In this document: positions 17,112-25,528 of the stretch, piece after piece | Layout: every line of letters begins with the position of its first letter | Numbering within the stretch: the first letter of the stretch is position 1 | Notes under the pieces: model-generated | Database searches by the model: none | Told to the model about the DNA's origin: nothing | What the model saw: only the letters and a program-made list of their open reading frames with translations | Source: a virus | Direction: 5' to 3' (one strand) | Length of the DNA stretch: 64,000 nt | Virus record (IMG/VR): IMGVR_UViG_3300029448_000010 | Span: 1 to 64,000 of that record | Position numbers and translations under genes: made by a program

Positions 17112-18026
17112 TTATATTAATTGTCCTACCATCCAAGATATTAGTACCTTTGGTGTCATGGTAGTGGAACGCCATTCGCTTTCTCCTATTGTTCTTAGTA
17201 ATTTGAATTTAATTAGATTGTCTAATTCCTTAGAGTTTATTACAGCATTGTGTAGTCCTAAGCATAATTCTTTGACACTACGCCCTTCATAAATAAGATT
17301 ATGAAGTTGCTTTAATGACTCATTTGGATTTTTATTCAGTATTAGCATAAGTATTTTATTGTATTCTTCTAGTGAAGATTCTATTTGTTTCGTTAGAGAA
17401 TTACCGGAGGCTTTCGCCGCCTGTATCTCCGTGATTGCCCTACGCAAGTCACCGTCTAAAGCATATATAAGGCGACTCAAATCATCATCCTCAAATGCAC
17501 TTACTTGTTCTTTTTGAAGTATTTCTTTGATTACTTCTAAAATGACTTCATTAGACAGTGGCTTGAAATGATAGTTTGCACACCTACTTTGCAAAGGATA
17601 TATAATCTTACTCTTGTCATTACAAGTAATAATGAATCTTATATTACCAGAATATCTTTCCATAATACGCTTTAGTGCATTCTGAGCATCGGTAGTCATA
17701 CCATCCATTTCATCTAATAAACAGATTCTAAACGGTACATCACCGATAGTACCGCTTTGCGCTACATTCTTAATGGTGGTTCTTACCACTTCAAGTCGTC
17801 TATCATCAGAAGCATTCACTTCAACAAAGTTATCTTTAGCATATTCACCTAACAAGGTTTTTGCCAATGCTAAACCTGCCGCAGTTTTACCACAACCAGC
17901 ATTACCATAAAGCAATACATTAGGCATATTCTTTTCTTCTATCCATAACTCCGCATCTAATACAAAGTGTTCTTGTCCTTTAACATCTCTCAAAGTCTTC
18001 GGTCTATACTTTTCAGTCCATAACAT
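17112..18026 (-). CDS. rfcS: Clamp loader small subunit (RFC-S)
   Basis: 304 residues. All hallmarks are present: 'WTEKYRPKTL' at the N-terminus, Walker A 'GNAGCGKTA' near residue 42, 'EVNASDDR' near residue 70, Walker B 'LLDEMDGM' near residue 105, sensor 1 'IITCND' near residue 135 and 'LQSRC' (SRC arginine finger). This is a complete AAA+ RFC small subunit that loads the PCNA-like clamp. The start overlaps the upstream gene by 14 bases. Confidence 0.97.
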   Translation of the reverse strand: MLWTEKYRPKTLRDVKGQEHFVLDAELWIEEKNMPNVLLYGNAGCGKTAAGLALAKTLLGEYAKDNFVEVNASDDRRLEVVRTTIKNVAQSGTIGDVPFRICLLDEMDGMTTDAQNALKRIMERYSGNIRFIITCNDKSKIIYPLQSRCANYHFKPLSNEVILEVIKEILQKEQVSAFEDDDLSRLIYALDGDLRRAITEIQAAKASGNSLTKQIESSLEEYNKILMLILNKNPNESLKQLHNLIYEGRSVKELCLGLHNAVINSKELDNLIKFKLLRTIGESEWRSTTMTPKVLISWMVGQLI

Positions 18027-18264
18027 TTTTATTCCTCCAAATTCTTAATTTCCTACCTCTCGGTTGATTCTCTTCAGTAACCATAATAAAATTAGGATTA
18101 CTTTTCAATAAAGACACAACCTGATGATAAGTAGGTACTCTTCTTCTAGTCCTACCATTCACCTTTAAGTGTAATATCTTGTGATGTACTTCACGGCTAG
18201 TTAATTCTTCTTCTCCTAATACTCTTCTTATATTATCAATAAATAAATCTGTTCTAGTTCCCAT
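18013..18264 (-). CDS. Small winged-helix-like DNA-binding protein
   Basis: An 83-residue basic protein. 'LTSREVHHKILHL' followed by a recognition-helix-like 'TYHQVVSLLKSNP' and a basic wing suggests a winged helix. It lies between the two clamp-loader genes and overlaps both. It could be a detached DNA-binding domain of the loader or a regulator. Confidence 0.65.
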   Translation of the reverse strand: MGTRTDLFIDNIRRVLGEEELTSREVHHKILHLKVNGRTRRRVPTYHQVVSLLKSNPNFIMVTEENQPRGRKLRIWRNKNVMD

Positions 18265-19114
18265 TATAATAATCCTCCAGTGAGTTTTGCTGAACCATAA
18301 CTGGCTCAGTCTTTTTTCTTCTTTTCTTTTCTCCTAAAGATAAAATCCTACAATCACCGTTATTGAATTTAGATTTCGCATATTTTACAAAATCTTCATC
18401 TTGCTTCATCTGATTAAAGATTCTTGTATCGGCGTTCCTAATACCGATTCTCTTTAGAAGTCTAGGTACTTTAGAATATGTACCTCTATATGGCATATTT
18501 ATTCTTCCTCGCACATTACCTTCATGACAATATGATAACATTTCATAAAAGTAACTTTGCGACCATCTTCTTTTTACTACACCATCAATAAAAAGAATCT
18601 TGTTAGGGTGAATGTTCTCGACAATCCAAGATAGTATTTGAGTATCAGAGGGCTTATTGAACTTCAATACTTCTGATACTAAATCTCTATCTGTTTCTTT
18701 GAGAAAATAACTCACTAATGAGTAAGTATCTTTCTCTAATGAAAATGGTTCTTCGCTGTTAGGGGCTAATTCTTTAATAGAATCTAACATGTGATTCTTT
18801 GAACCTGCCCTTTTGATTTGACACATATTTTTTATGGTCTTCGGAACATCTTTTTCATTGATTGAAGTTAATACAACCTCTCCCCTGTACCTTCTAATAA
18901 CATTAAGAATGGAATCAGTCTTAGGTTTATAATTAACATCTTCAATTATAATACCATTAACTCTAGGAATAGAACCTAAGTCCTGTATATTCATTTCATT
19001 AGCATAAACTACAACCGCATTGGGTAGTAGTTGTTTTGCCTTTGTCGTTTTTCCTGTTCCTGTTTTTCCTGTTATTAGTATTGGTCTATTTTCATTTAAA
19101 TTGGTCAAACCCAT
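18254..19114 (-). CDS. AAA+ ATPase, diverged clamp-loader large subunit candidate, with C-terminal PIP box
   Basis: 286 residues. Walker A 'ITGKTGTGKTT' lies near residue 15, with Walker B-like 'GIIIEDVN' near residue 55 and sensor-like 'VVLTSINE' near residue 80. The extreme C-terminus reads 'QNSLEDYY', a good PIP box (QxxLxxYY), as in archaeal RFC large subunits. It lies immediately upstream of RFC-S. The combination suggests a reduced RFC-L partner. The sequence is too diverged for certainty. Confidence 0.7.
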   Translation of the reverse strand: MGLTNLNENRPILITGKTGTGKTTKAKQLLPNAVVVYANEMNIQDLGSIPRVNGIIIEDVNYKPKTDSILNVIRRYRGEVVLTSINEKDVPKTIKNMCQIKRAGSKNHMLDSIKELAPNSEEPFSLEKDTYSLVSYFLKETDRDLVSEVLKFNKPSDTQILSWIVENIHPNKILFIDGVVKRRWSQSYFYEMLSYCHEGNVRGRINMPYRGTYSKVPRLLKRIGIRNADTRIFNQMKQDEDFVKYAKSKFNNGDCRILSLGEKKRRKKTEPVMVQQNSLEDYYNGN

Positions 19115-19115
19115 T

Positions 19116-19520
19116 CTATATCAATCCCTTTAGTTTGAAGAGGGCTTCTAACCCCTCTAAAGTTAAGTGTTCATTATTGGCTACTATATTTACTGCTTCT
19201 GCAAATGTAGTCCAATCGTTATTACGGTCAGGTATTCCTGATGGAATCAAATCACATAATTTGTATATGTTTTTAATTCCGCCTACTCTTAGAATAGGGC
19301 GAGGTCTTGCGTCTGATTCTCTTGTGGATAAAGATGCCATTACATCATACTGAAGTAATGTTCTTCTTATTGCCATTAAGTACTCGGCTCTCCCTCTAAG
19401 AATTATCTTGAGTCTAACTCTATATCCTATTTGGGAGTTAGAATCTTTTATGATTTGTATTTCAGGTTTAGAAGAAGACAATAAAATACCTATTATCATA
19501 TCTTTACTATACATATCCAT
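19116..19520 (-). CDS. Degenerate LAGLIDADG-type protein, probably not a nuclease
   Basis: 134 residues. The C-terminal pattern ('FAEAVNIVANNEHLTLEGL') and the strand-rich middle closely follow the LAGLIDADG homing-endonuclease fold. The position of the catalytic motif reads 'GILLSSSKPEI', lacking the metal-binding acid. It is therefore probably a domesticated, catalytically dead DNA-binding version. It lies directly upstream of the clamp-loader genes. The alternative is an unrelated alpha/beta protein. Confidence 0.55.
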   Translation of the reverse strand: MDMYSKDMIIGILLSSSKPEIQIIKDSNSQIGYRVRLKIILRGRAEYLMAIRRTLLQYDVMASLSTRESDARPRPILRVGGIKNIYKLCDLIPSGIPDRNNDWTTFAEAVNIVANNEHLTLEGLEALFKLKGLI

Positions 19521-19863
19521 TAGCCCCCATTATACCAATAAAGTCATGTTTTAGTCTTAAATAATCTAAACCTTCGGAAATAGTACTAGTGATTAATTCT
19601 TCAGCATTACTATTATCGCCGGGAAAAACCACATTAATCTGTGTTCCTCTATATTGATTTAATGCACTTGCTAACTCTTCATCAATTATTTCTTCTATAA
19701 ATATCATATCATGCTCAAAGCCTTTATGAACTAATCTTAACATTAAACCCTGTTGAAGCATCCTTAAATCTCTTTGTTCAATAGTACCATAAACAATGTA
19801 AGTGTAAGAAGTCACTCCGCCATATTCATTTATCCATTGTTGAATATGAGTATCTTGAAGCAT
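19507..19863 (-). CDS. Hypothetical protein
   Basis: A 118-residue acidic protein with alternating helices and strands ('TQINVVFPGDNSN'). It overlaps the gene downstream by 14 bases. No family is recognised. Confidence 0.75.
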   Translation of the reverse strand: MLQDTHIQQWINEYGGVTSYTYIVYGTIEQRDLRMLQQGLMLRLVHKGFEHDMIFIEEIIDEELASALNQYRGTQINVVFPGDNSNAEELITSTISEGLDYLRLKHDFIGIMGANGYV

Positions 19864-19867
19864 AGTC

Positions 19868-20314
19868 TCACTGTTCCTTTACATACTCTTCTTGTGTAGG
19901 CCAATGCCCTTTAGTGTCTTGATTAGCACTCAATTCCCACCAATACACATGCTGTGCTGAAATACGGTGGTGTCCTTTGGTTATAGCGTTTTCTTCTGAC
20001 CACGCTACCATGTCGGTTATTGCACCTTCTAGCCACTCATGCAGTAATGCAGTAAAACTATGACTAATAGGCATATCAGTAGCATTTCGTATCAATTGAT
20101 TAAGACTAACTCTAGAATTGTATTTTCTCTTCTTGGGCTGTTTAGGCTCAATAAATTCTCCTTGCTCATTAAAGTAAGGAACGAGATGTTGTAGCAATTT
20201 TTTAGGTCTGCCTTGTTCATGTAATACATTCTTTAGATGAGCATATCCATCCACTACATCAATACAAGTATAAGTCTCAAAATCTATTACAGTTAACTGT
20301 CCTTTTTGTATCAT
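19868..20314 (-). CDS. Histone-fold candidate protein
   Basis: 148 residues. Residues about 69-127 can be laid over archaeal histones nearly without gaps: a short first helix 'LNQLIRNA' (compare IGRIIKDAG), a long central helix, then 'GHHRISAQHV' in the place of 'GRKTIKAEDI' before the third helix. The N-terminal 65 residues carry a basic linker ('KQPKKRKYNSR') that could contact DNA. It may compact viral DNA or act in transcription. The fold is proposed from this alignment by eye and is not certain. Confidence 0.5.
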   Translation of the reverse strand: MIQKGQLTVIDFETYTCIDVVDGYAHLKNVLHEQGRPKKLLQHLVPYFNEQGEFIEPKQPKKRKYNSRVSLNQLIRNATDMPISHSFTALLHEWLEGAITDMVAWSEENAITKGHHRISAQHVYWWELSANQDTKGHWPTQEEYVKEQ

Positions 20315-20793
20315 TCTTCTGCCTCCATTTGCGATTGTTTTAGTATCTTTAGAATAAGGTCTGTATCTGCACCGTTTTCTAATTGTAGTATGGTAAGGTT
20401 AATCACTTGCTTCTGCCTTTCAGCAAAATCTCTATCTTCTTTTAGAGAAACTAAAGACTCAAAAGCAGACCTAAAATCAGGAGTAAGAGTAAAACCAGCA
20501 TCTTTAGCAAGTTTTTTTTCTAGACCAAGTTTGTTTATCATAGCGACCTTTGGTGCGATTTCTGCATCCCAGTCATAATAGCGAGCATACAAGTTACGCA
20601 ATTTGGCTAAAGAAATCCTTACCCTTTTCTTGTAAAACTCTAGATGTCCTTCTATTTGTTTTTTAGACAAACTACTTATTTTGAAAACATTCCCTTTCGG
20701 GTCAGAAACATATCTAGTACTAGGTTTAGCATAAGTAGTTGAGGTTGGGTGAATTACATATCTATCATTTACTGCACTATATTCATCATTCAT
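20311..20793 (-). CDS. Hypothetical helical protein
   Basis: 160 residues with a basic, helical middle and an acidic end ('QSQMEAEE'). It is coupled to the ligase gene upstream and the histone-fold candidate downstream. No family is recognised. Confidence 0.75.
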   Translation of the reverse strand: MNDEYSAVNDRYVIHPTSTTYAKPSTRYVSDPKGNVFKISSLSKKQIEGHLEFYKKRVRISLAKLRNLYARYYDWDAEIAPKVAMINKLGLEKKLAKDAGFTLTPDFRSAFESLVSLKEDRDFAERQKQVINLTILQLENGADTDLILKILKQSQMEAEE

Positions 20794-22328
20794 ATTATCA
20801 TCTCTATCATATCATCTAAGGTATTAATATCCGCAACAAACTTATCATCACGAATACGGACACATCTAGGAAATCTTAATCCATAGTTACCTTCTGCATC
20901 TTGTGTTATTAAATCAGCAGTTACTTCTAAAACCACTCTAGGCAAGAAGTGATAAGTGCCTTTATCGTAATTATCAACTTGCCTTCTTAATTCATTAGTT
21001 AATCTAACTAATTGACTATCACTAAAACCCGTACCGACAGAACCTAAATTAACATAACCGTCATTTTCAGTCCTTAGACCTATTCCAAAAGTACCGAATA
21101 CATTTGCTCTTTTACCTTCACCATACTTAGCAGTTAGAATAACTACATCTAAGTTAATGCGTGGAGGTTTGTATTTAGCCCAACCTATACTTCTTTTACC
21201 TGCTTCATACGACATAGAAGCATCCTTTACGATTATTCCTTCAAAGCCGTCATTAATTGCTCGACTGTAAAAGGCAAGAGTATCAACGCATTCATCCGGC
21301 ATTCTATGTGCTTGATTAGGCAATCCTTTGAATTTGTTAAGTCTATCTCTATAAGATAATTCCATAATAGTTTCACCATTAAACTTTAGACAGTCAAAAA
21401 TTACCCATTCAACGGGAACCTTTTCAATTGCTTCTGCATGGTCTTTAGAGTGAACCCTTGTACCCATCTTCTTGTGTTCTGCTGGCGTACCATCTTCATT
21501 AATAGGATATATTTCACCATCTAGTATAGCATTAGGAATATCATATTCTCTAACAATATCCGCTACATCAGAAAACTGAGGAGTAACTACATTACCCTTA
21601 CGATTAAAGATAATTACATTGTCTCCTTCTTTATGGATTTGATAACGATTACCGTCATACTTGTAGTCCACTATTTTATCAAGAGGCCATTTATTCATAG
21701 GTAGGTCTTTTGCTAACATAGGTGCTACAAAAGAACCATGCTCAAGATTCATTGGTGGCTCGGTATTAGATTCATAATACCGTGCAACATTGGAAATAGA
21801 ATTAAAGTTACAATGCTTTTTGACATCAGATAACTTCTTGTCATAATGTTTAGCCAATATCTTCTTTACTACTCCACTGTTAATCCCGTTGCGTGGTGTT
21901 CTTAACCAATACCTAATAAACCATTTACATTCTAAAGCACTCATATTAATTATAGCATGTCTAATAGTATCATATGAATTACTGCTGATTGAGCCGCAAT
22001 CCATAGAAAGAAGATTTAAAACAACTGGCATAGGTGTTGCTTCTAATGTTTCTGCTGATACATCTAAGTAATATATTGCTTCTCCTAAATCATCGTGAGC
22101 CTTATATTCATCTTCTATTTCATCGTCATGAACATTGTATATCTTTGCCAACCATTTCTTAGCCTTTGAAAGACCTATATTGTTACTAGGATATTCTTTT
22201 GCTAGGATAGCAAATAAGGCTGGTTTATTATGGAAGGTTTGAAGTTCCCTCGTAATCATAGATACCTGTTGTGTTGGTGTTCTTTGGTCTGTGCTTTCTA
22301 ATAGTCTCGATAGTCTCATCATTGTCAT
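20790..22328 (-). CDS. lig: ATP-dependent DNA ligase
   Basis: 512 residues. The adenylation motif I 'YKYDGNR' (KxDGxR) lies near residue 223, motif III 'VEWVIFDCL', motif IIIa/IV 'FEGIIVKD' and motif V 'WAKYKP' follow in order. The C-terminal OB domain includes the RFPR-like 'LRFPRCVRIR'. The helical N-terminal DNA-binding domain is present, so this is a full archaeal-type ligase that seals Okazaki fragments. The start region overlaps the gene upstream by about 100 bases. Confidence 0.95.
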   Translation of the reverse strand: MTMMRLSRLLESTDQRTPTQQVSMITRELQTFHNKPALFAILAKEYPSNNIGLSKAKKWLAKIYNVHDDEIEDEYKAHDDLGEAIYYLDVSAETLEATPMPVVLNLLSMDCGSISSNSYDTIRHAIINMSALECKWFIRYWLRTPRNGINSGVVKKILAKHYDKKLSDVKKHCNFNSISNVARYYESNTEPPMNLEHGSFVAPMLAKDLPMNKWPLDKIVDYKYDGNRYQIHKEGDNVIIFNRKGNVVTPQFSDVADIVREYDIPNAILDGEIYPINEDGTPAEHKKMGTRVHSKDHAEAIEKVPVEWVIFDCLKFNGETIMELSYRDRLNKFKGLPNQAHRMPDECVDTLAFYSRAINDGFEGIIVKDASMSYEAGKRSIGWAKYKPPRINLDVVILTAKYGEGKRANVFGTFGIGLRTENDGYVNLGSVGTGFSDSQLVRLTNELRRQVDNYDKGTYHFLPRVVLEVTADLITQDAEGNYGLRFPRCVRIRDDKFVADINTLDDMIEMII

Positions 22329-22461
22329 TTATAATCATCTCCATATTGTTATTACATTTTATTACTAATTCCTTTAGTAAAAGGCCCATTTTACCGCCTT
22401 CTAGTTTGATAGAATGCGCCCATAAGTGATGGGCTAATCTTTCCCATTCACTCTTCTTCAT
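22228..22461 (-). CDS. Hypothetical protein overlapping the ligase start
   Basis: 77 residues from ATG at 22461 ('MKKSEWERLAHHLW'), with a helical N-terminal half and a polar tail. Its last 101 bases overlap the ligase in another frame, like the overlap at the primase gene. It is not recognised. Confidence 0.6.
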   Translation of the reverse strand: MKKSEWERLAHHLWAHSIKLEGGKMGLLLKELVIKCNNNMEMIINDNDETIETIRKHRPKNTNTTGIYDYEGTSNLP

Positions 22462-22816
22462 CTGAAACAACTCCCTGTTCTATACTATTCATTAACCTTA
22501 CAAAGTTAATCATCATAGTTTGAACAAGTGCTGATTCTTCTTCTTTGCCTTGTTCCATTAAGCGATGTAACATATGAATCATAGATGCTTGAGTTACAGC
22601 CGGTGCTAGGCGTGCCAAATTATCAGAATGAAACATTTCCCAATACATCATAAATGACGCTCTCGGTAAAAACATTCCATTCCTAACTACCGCATAGTTA
22701 TCTTCAAAGTGGGCTAATGCGGCAGGGTTCTTCTTAATCTTCTTTTTCATGGCTTTCGCCCATTCCACAAATCTTTTATCATTCGTTATATCTAAAAACA
22801 TTTTATTCATATTCAT
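22448..22816 (-). CDS. Hypothetical helical protein
   Basis: A 122-residue Met-rich helical protein with acidic end 'SDEEE'. The start overlaps the upstream stop, with GGAGATG inside the upstream gene's last codons as ribosome-binding site. No family is recognised. Confidence 0.75.
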   Translation of the reverse strand: MNMNKMFLDITNDKRFVEWAKAMKKKIKKNPAALAHFEDNYAVVRNGMFLPRASFMMYWEMFHSDNLARLAPAVTQASMIHMLHRLMEQGKEEESALVQTMMINFVRLMNSIEQGVVSDEEE

Positions 22817-23079
22817 TCTTCTTCATCTCCTAATAACATTAGTTGCATTAATGCAGTTTGGAATCTTCCCCAACATGCGTCTATATGGTTTGGTTGTACC
22901 CTACAACCCCTACCAGAATTAGGCGGTAGTGGCATTTGCATTTCAATATAAGCAGACCATAAATCAATCAATTCATTTGAACATTTTCTATGTCTCCCCA
23001 ATGCACCCATACCATATTGTCTATCAGGATTAGCCTTTCTAACGCTGGCCTTTGTTTGTACTTCACTTATTCTAGTCAT
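22813..23079 (-). CDS. Hypothetical protein
   Basis: 88 residues with a basic, Gly-rich N-terminal half and a helical C-terminal half ending 'GDEEE'. That tail also encodes the ribosome-binding site of the next gene. It is not recognised. Confidence 0.7.
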   Translation of the reverse strand: MTRISEVQTKASVRKANPDRQYGMGALGRHRKCSNELIDLWSAYIEMQMPLPPNSGRGCRVQPNHIDACWGRFQTALMQLMLLGDEEE

Positions 23080-23269
23080 CTAATTCCCTCTTTAATATAT
23101 TTAATAATGTCTTTGCTTCATCTATATTTAGACGAATGCCTTTTGTTGGCTTATCATTCTTATGCCAACGAATATCTAAGACTTCGATATTCCAATAAGT
23201 ACCACGCTTAACTAATACTTCATCATTAGCGTTCCTTACTATTCTTCCTTTAATTTCAAAATCACTCAC
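23072..23269 (-). CDS. PC4-like single-stranded DNA-binding transcription coactivator
   Basis: 65 residues. 'LDIRWHKNDKPTKGIRLN' followed by an amphipathic helix ('EAKTLLNILKREL') matches the PC4/Sub1 core, in which V-D-I-R, K-P-x-x-K-G-I-x-L and a final helix alternate. PC4 proteins bind single-stranded or melted DNA as dimers and aid transcription or replication. It may work with the viral TFIIB. The match is by motif and the length fits a minimal PC4 unit. Confidence 0.7.
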   Translation of the reverse strand: MSDFEIKGRIVRNANDEVLVKRGTYWNIEVLDIRWHKNDKPTKGIRLNIDEAKTLLNILKRELDD

Positions 23270-23666
23270 TAAACCACCCCTGTTTGAATTTATCTAATTC
23301 CTTTCTTGAAGTAAAATATCTAGGAGTATCTAACTCATCTATTCTATTAACTAACCAACAAGCCCCGCCTAATGACGATATTTGTACTATTTCATATTGG
23401 CCTCCATTGATTTCTATTACTTCAATAGTGTTAACCTCCGGCACTAATCCATATGTCTTAGTAATCTCATTAGCAACATCATGTATATTTTCAACTACAT
23501 ACTTGATGATATGCGCTCTTTGAATAGGTATCTTGGGCGCAACTTGAATAGATAACTTACCTGTCATATTACAAACTTTACATTTGTTTCCTTCACATAT
23601 AGGACACTTTACTTCTGCTGCATGTGGCGCAGGTAAAGTAACTGTCACTGCCCTTTTCTTAGACAT
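23262..23666 (-). CDS. Protein with DnaJ-type zinc finger motif
   Basis: 134 residues. 'CPICEGNKCKVCNMTG' near residue 21 is a CxxCxGxxCxxCxxxG block as in the DnaJ zinc-binding domain. No J domain is present. The remainder is an alpha/beta domain. It lies two genes from GroEL/GroES, so a link to protein folding is plausible but inferred. Confidence 0.7.
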   Translation of the reverse strand: MSKKRAVTVTLPAPHAAEVKCPICEGNKCKVCNMTGKLSIQVAPKIPIQRAHIIKYVVENIHDVANEITKTYGLVPEVNTIEVIEINGGQYEIVQISSLGGACWLVNRIDELDTPRYFTSRKELDKFKQGWFSE

Positions 23667-23667
23667 A

Positions 23668-23820
23668 TTAATCCTCCTTAAAAAGAAGAATGCCGTGTTC
23701 CATACAATATCCTCCTTCTATCATTTTTTTAACCCAAGTAGGCTGTTCTCCGATTACAGATGCGCTGTTTTTCAGTATTTTTTTCTGACAGCCTTTAAAT
23801 TGACATTTAAACCATACCAT
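23668..23820 (-). CDS. Small zinc-finger-like protein, 50 residues
   Basis: It starts 'MVWFKCQFKGCQKKI' with a clear GGAGGAATAAAT ribosome-binding site. Cysteines at about 6, 11 and 39 and a His at 42 form a possible C-x4-C...C-x2-H zinc site. Function is unknown. Confidence 0.7.
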   Translation of the reverse strand: MVWFKCQFKGCQKKILKNSASVIGEQPTWVKKMIEGGYCMEHGILLFKED

Positions 23821-23822
23821 AT

Positions 23823-25358
23823 TTATTCCTCCAATAACACCGCTACTTCAGTTGATAAGAATAGATTAGCAATAGACATAGCCGCAAGGAAACTATTCTT
23901 AGTTACCTTTACGGGGTCAATAATCCCTGAATCGTGCATATTCTCAATCTTACCTGTTAAGGCATTCAGCGCATAATCCTTACCCACTGTGTAGTTTACC
24001 TCTATATCATGAACATAGTCAGCATACTTCAATCCGCTATTATCGAAGATAGCGCATATTGGCGCACTTAGAGAATCATATACTAAAGCATGGCCGGTCT
24101 GTGCTACATCTAATTCTTGTCTAGCAATAATAAATGCTTTACCTCCACCAATAACAATACCTTCATCCAAAGCCGCTTTAGTTGCGTTAAGTGCATCATC
24201 AAGCCTTTCCTTCTTTTCTCTCATTTCAATAGAAGAAGAAGCACCTATTCTAATAGTAGCGACGCCACCGTTAAGTCTAGCAATTCTTCCCTTTAGTCTC
24301 ATCTTATCGTATTTATCTTCAGCAGATTCATATAATTGTTTAAGACTTAGTACCTTATGTTTTAACTCATCGGCATCTCCTTCTCCACCAATAATAACAG
24401 TATTTTCTTTACTTACTACTATTCTATCAGCAGTACCTAATTCATCCATAGTAGCCATAGCAGGGTCGTCTTTACTTTCTTCGTTGAATAGTTTACCACC
24501 ACAAATAGCAGTAATATCTGTTAACTCATCTAATTGAGCATCACCAAAGTTAGGAGCCTTTACTACAACTACTTCAATAGTTTTCTGCAATACATTCATA
24601 ATTACATTACTTAGTGCAGTGCCTTCCATACCCCTACAAATAATAACTAGCGGTCTTTTGTTTCTAGCACACAATTCCAACAAAGGGAGTATGTCTTGGA
24701 AATGTCGTATGTTAAGATTAGATGTAAATATTACAGGGTTGTCGAAGGTTGTTTTACCATCTTCGCCATTAGTCATCATATGACTCAAGTACCCTTCATC
24801 AAACTCTATACCATCTCTAACTATTAGATTAGTCATGTGGGATTTAGATTCCTCAACTGTAATTACGCCATCTCTCCCTACTTTATTAATAGCCCCTTGA
24901 ATCAGCAAACCTAACTTAGAATCATTATTCGCCGCTATTGTGGCTACATTCAGAATATCATCATCAAGAATAGGTTTAGCCTGTTCAGCAAGAGAGGCTA
25001 AAATTATCTCTTCTGCTTCTTTGAACTCCTTTTGCAAGTTACGCATATTGTAAAACTGTTGTTCTTTAATACCTTTAACTAATGCTTGAGCAATAATACA
25101 AGCAGTAGTAGTACCATCACCTGAATTATCCTGTGCTTTACTTGCTAAGTTTTGAACCATCTGAACACCCATTTGAACATAAGGGTCTTTACTTGAAATA
25201 TACTTAGTAATGGTTACGCCGTCATTAATCACAACAGGTGGATTGCCTTGCAAAATTACTGTTTTTGCTTGTGGCCCCAATGTCGGTTTTACTGTATTCG
25301 CTACTAAATCAATTCCTTCTTGTAACTTCTGCTTAACTTCTTTTCCATTAATTATCAT
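23823..25358 (-). CDS. groEL: Group I chaperonin (GroEL/Hsp60-like)
   Basis: 511 residues. Diagnostic GroEL blocks are 'TVKPTLGPQAKTVI' near residue 22, the ATPase loop 'GDGTTTA' near residue 85, 'GRDGVITVEE' near 178, 'VKAPNFGD' near 270, 'LNGGVATIRIGA' near 360 and 'GIVIGGGKA' near 400. 'DPVKVTKNS' lies near the end. It is closer in pattern to bacterial Hsp60 than to the thermosome expected in Archaea. It lacks the Gly-Gly-Met tail and is shorter than the usual 540 residues. With the GroES-like protein it probably folds virion proteins. Confidence 0.95.
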   Translation of the reverse strand: MIINGKEVKQKLQEGIDLVANTVKPTLGPQAKTVILQGNPPVVINDGVTITKYISSKDPYVQMGVQMVQNLASKAQDNSGDGTTTACIIAQALVKGIKEQQFYNMRNLQKEFKEAEEIILASLAEQAKPILDDDILNVATIAANNDSKLGLLIQGAINKVGRDGVITVEESKSHMTNLIVRDGIEFDEGYLSHMMTNGEDGKTTFDNPVIFTSNLNIRHFQDILPLLELCARNKRPLVIICRGMEGTALSNVIMNVLQKTIEVVVVKAPNFGDAQLDELTDITAICGGKLFNEESKDDPAMATMDELGTADRIVVSKENTVIIGGEGDADELKHKVLSLKQLYESAEDKYDKMRLKGRIARLNGGVATIRIGASSSIEMREKKERLDDALNATKAALDEGIVIGGGKAFIIARQELDVAQTGHALVYDSLSAPICAIFDNSGLKYADYVHDIEVNYTVGKDYALNALTGKIENMHDSGIIDPVKVTKNSFLAAMSIANLFLSTEVAVLLEE

Positions 25359-25528
25359 TCAATCATCTCCACATCATTAATATTGTATTTATTCAAACCA
25401 TAGTACTCTTCACCGTGATAAGGCACTCCGGCATATAGGCAATAACACTCTTCACTACAAAAGGCTCTTTGCCCTACTGCTGTCATAACTAGATACTTCA
25501 CTGTTTCTTCTCCACAATTAGCACACAT
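25355..25528 (-). CDS. Small zinc-finger protein between GroES and GroEL
   Basis: 57 residues. 'CANC' at residue 2 and 'CSEEC' near residue 24 suggest a four-cysteine zinc site. The start overlaps the GroES stop (TAATG) and the end overlaps the GroEL start. Its place between chaperonin genes hints at a folding-related role, which is only inferred. Confidence 0.7.
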   Translation of the reverse strand: MCANCGEETVKYLVMTAVGQRAFCSEECYCLYAGVPYHGEEYYGLNKYNINDVEMIE

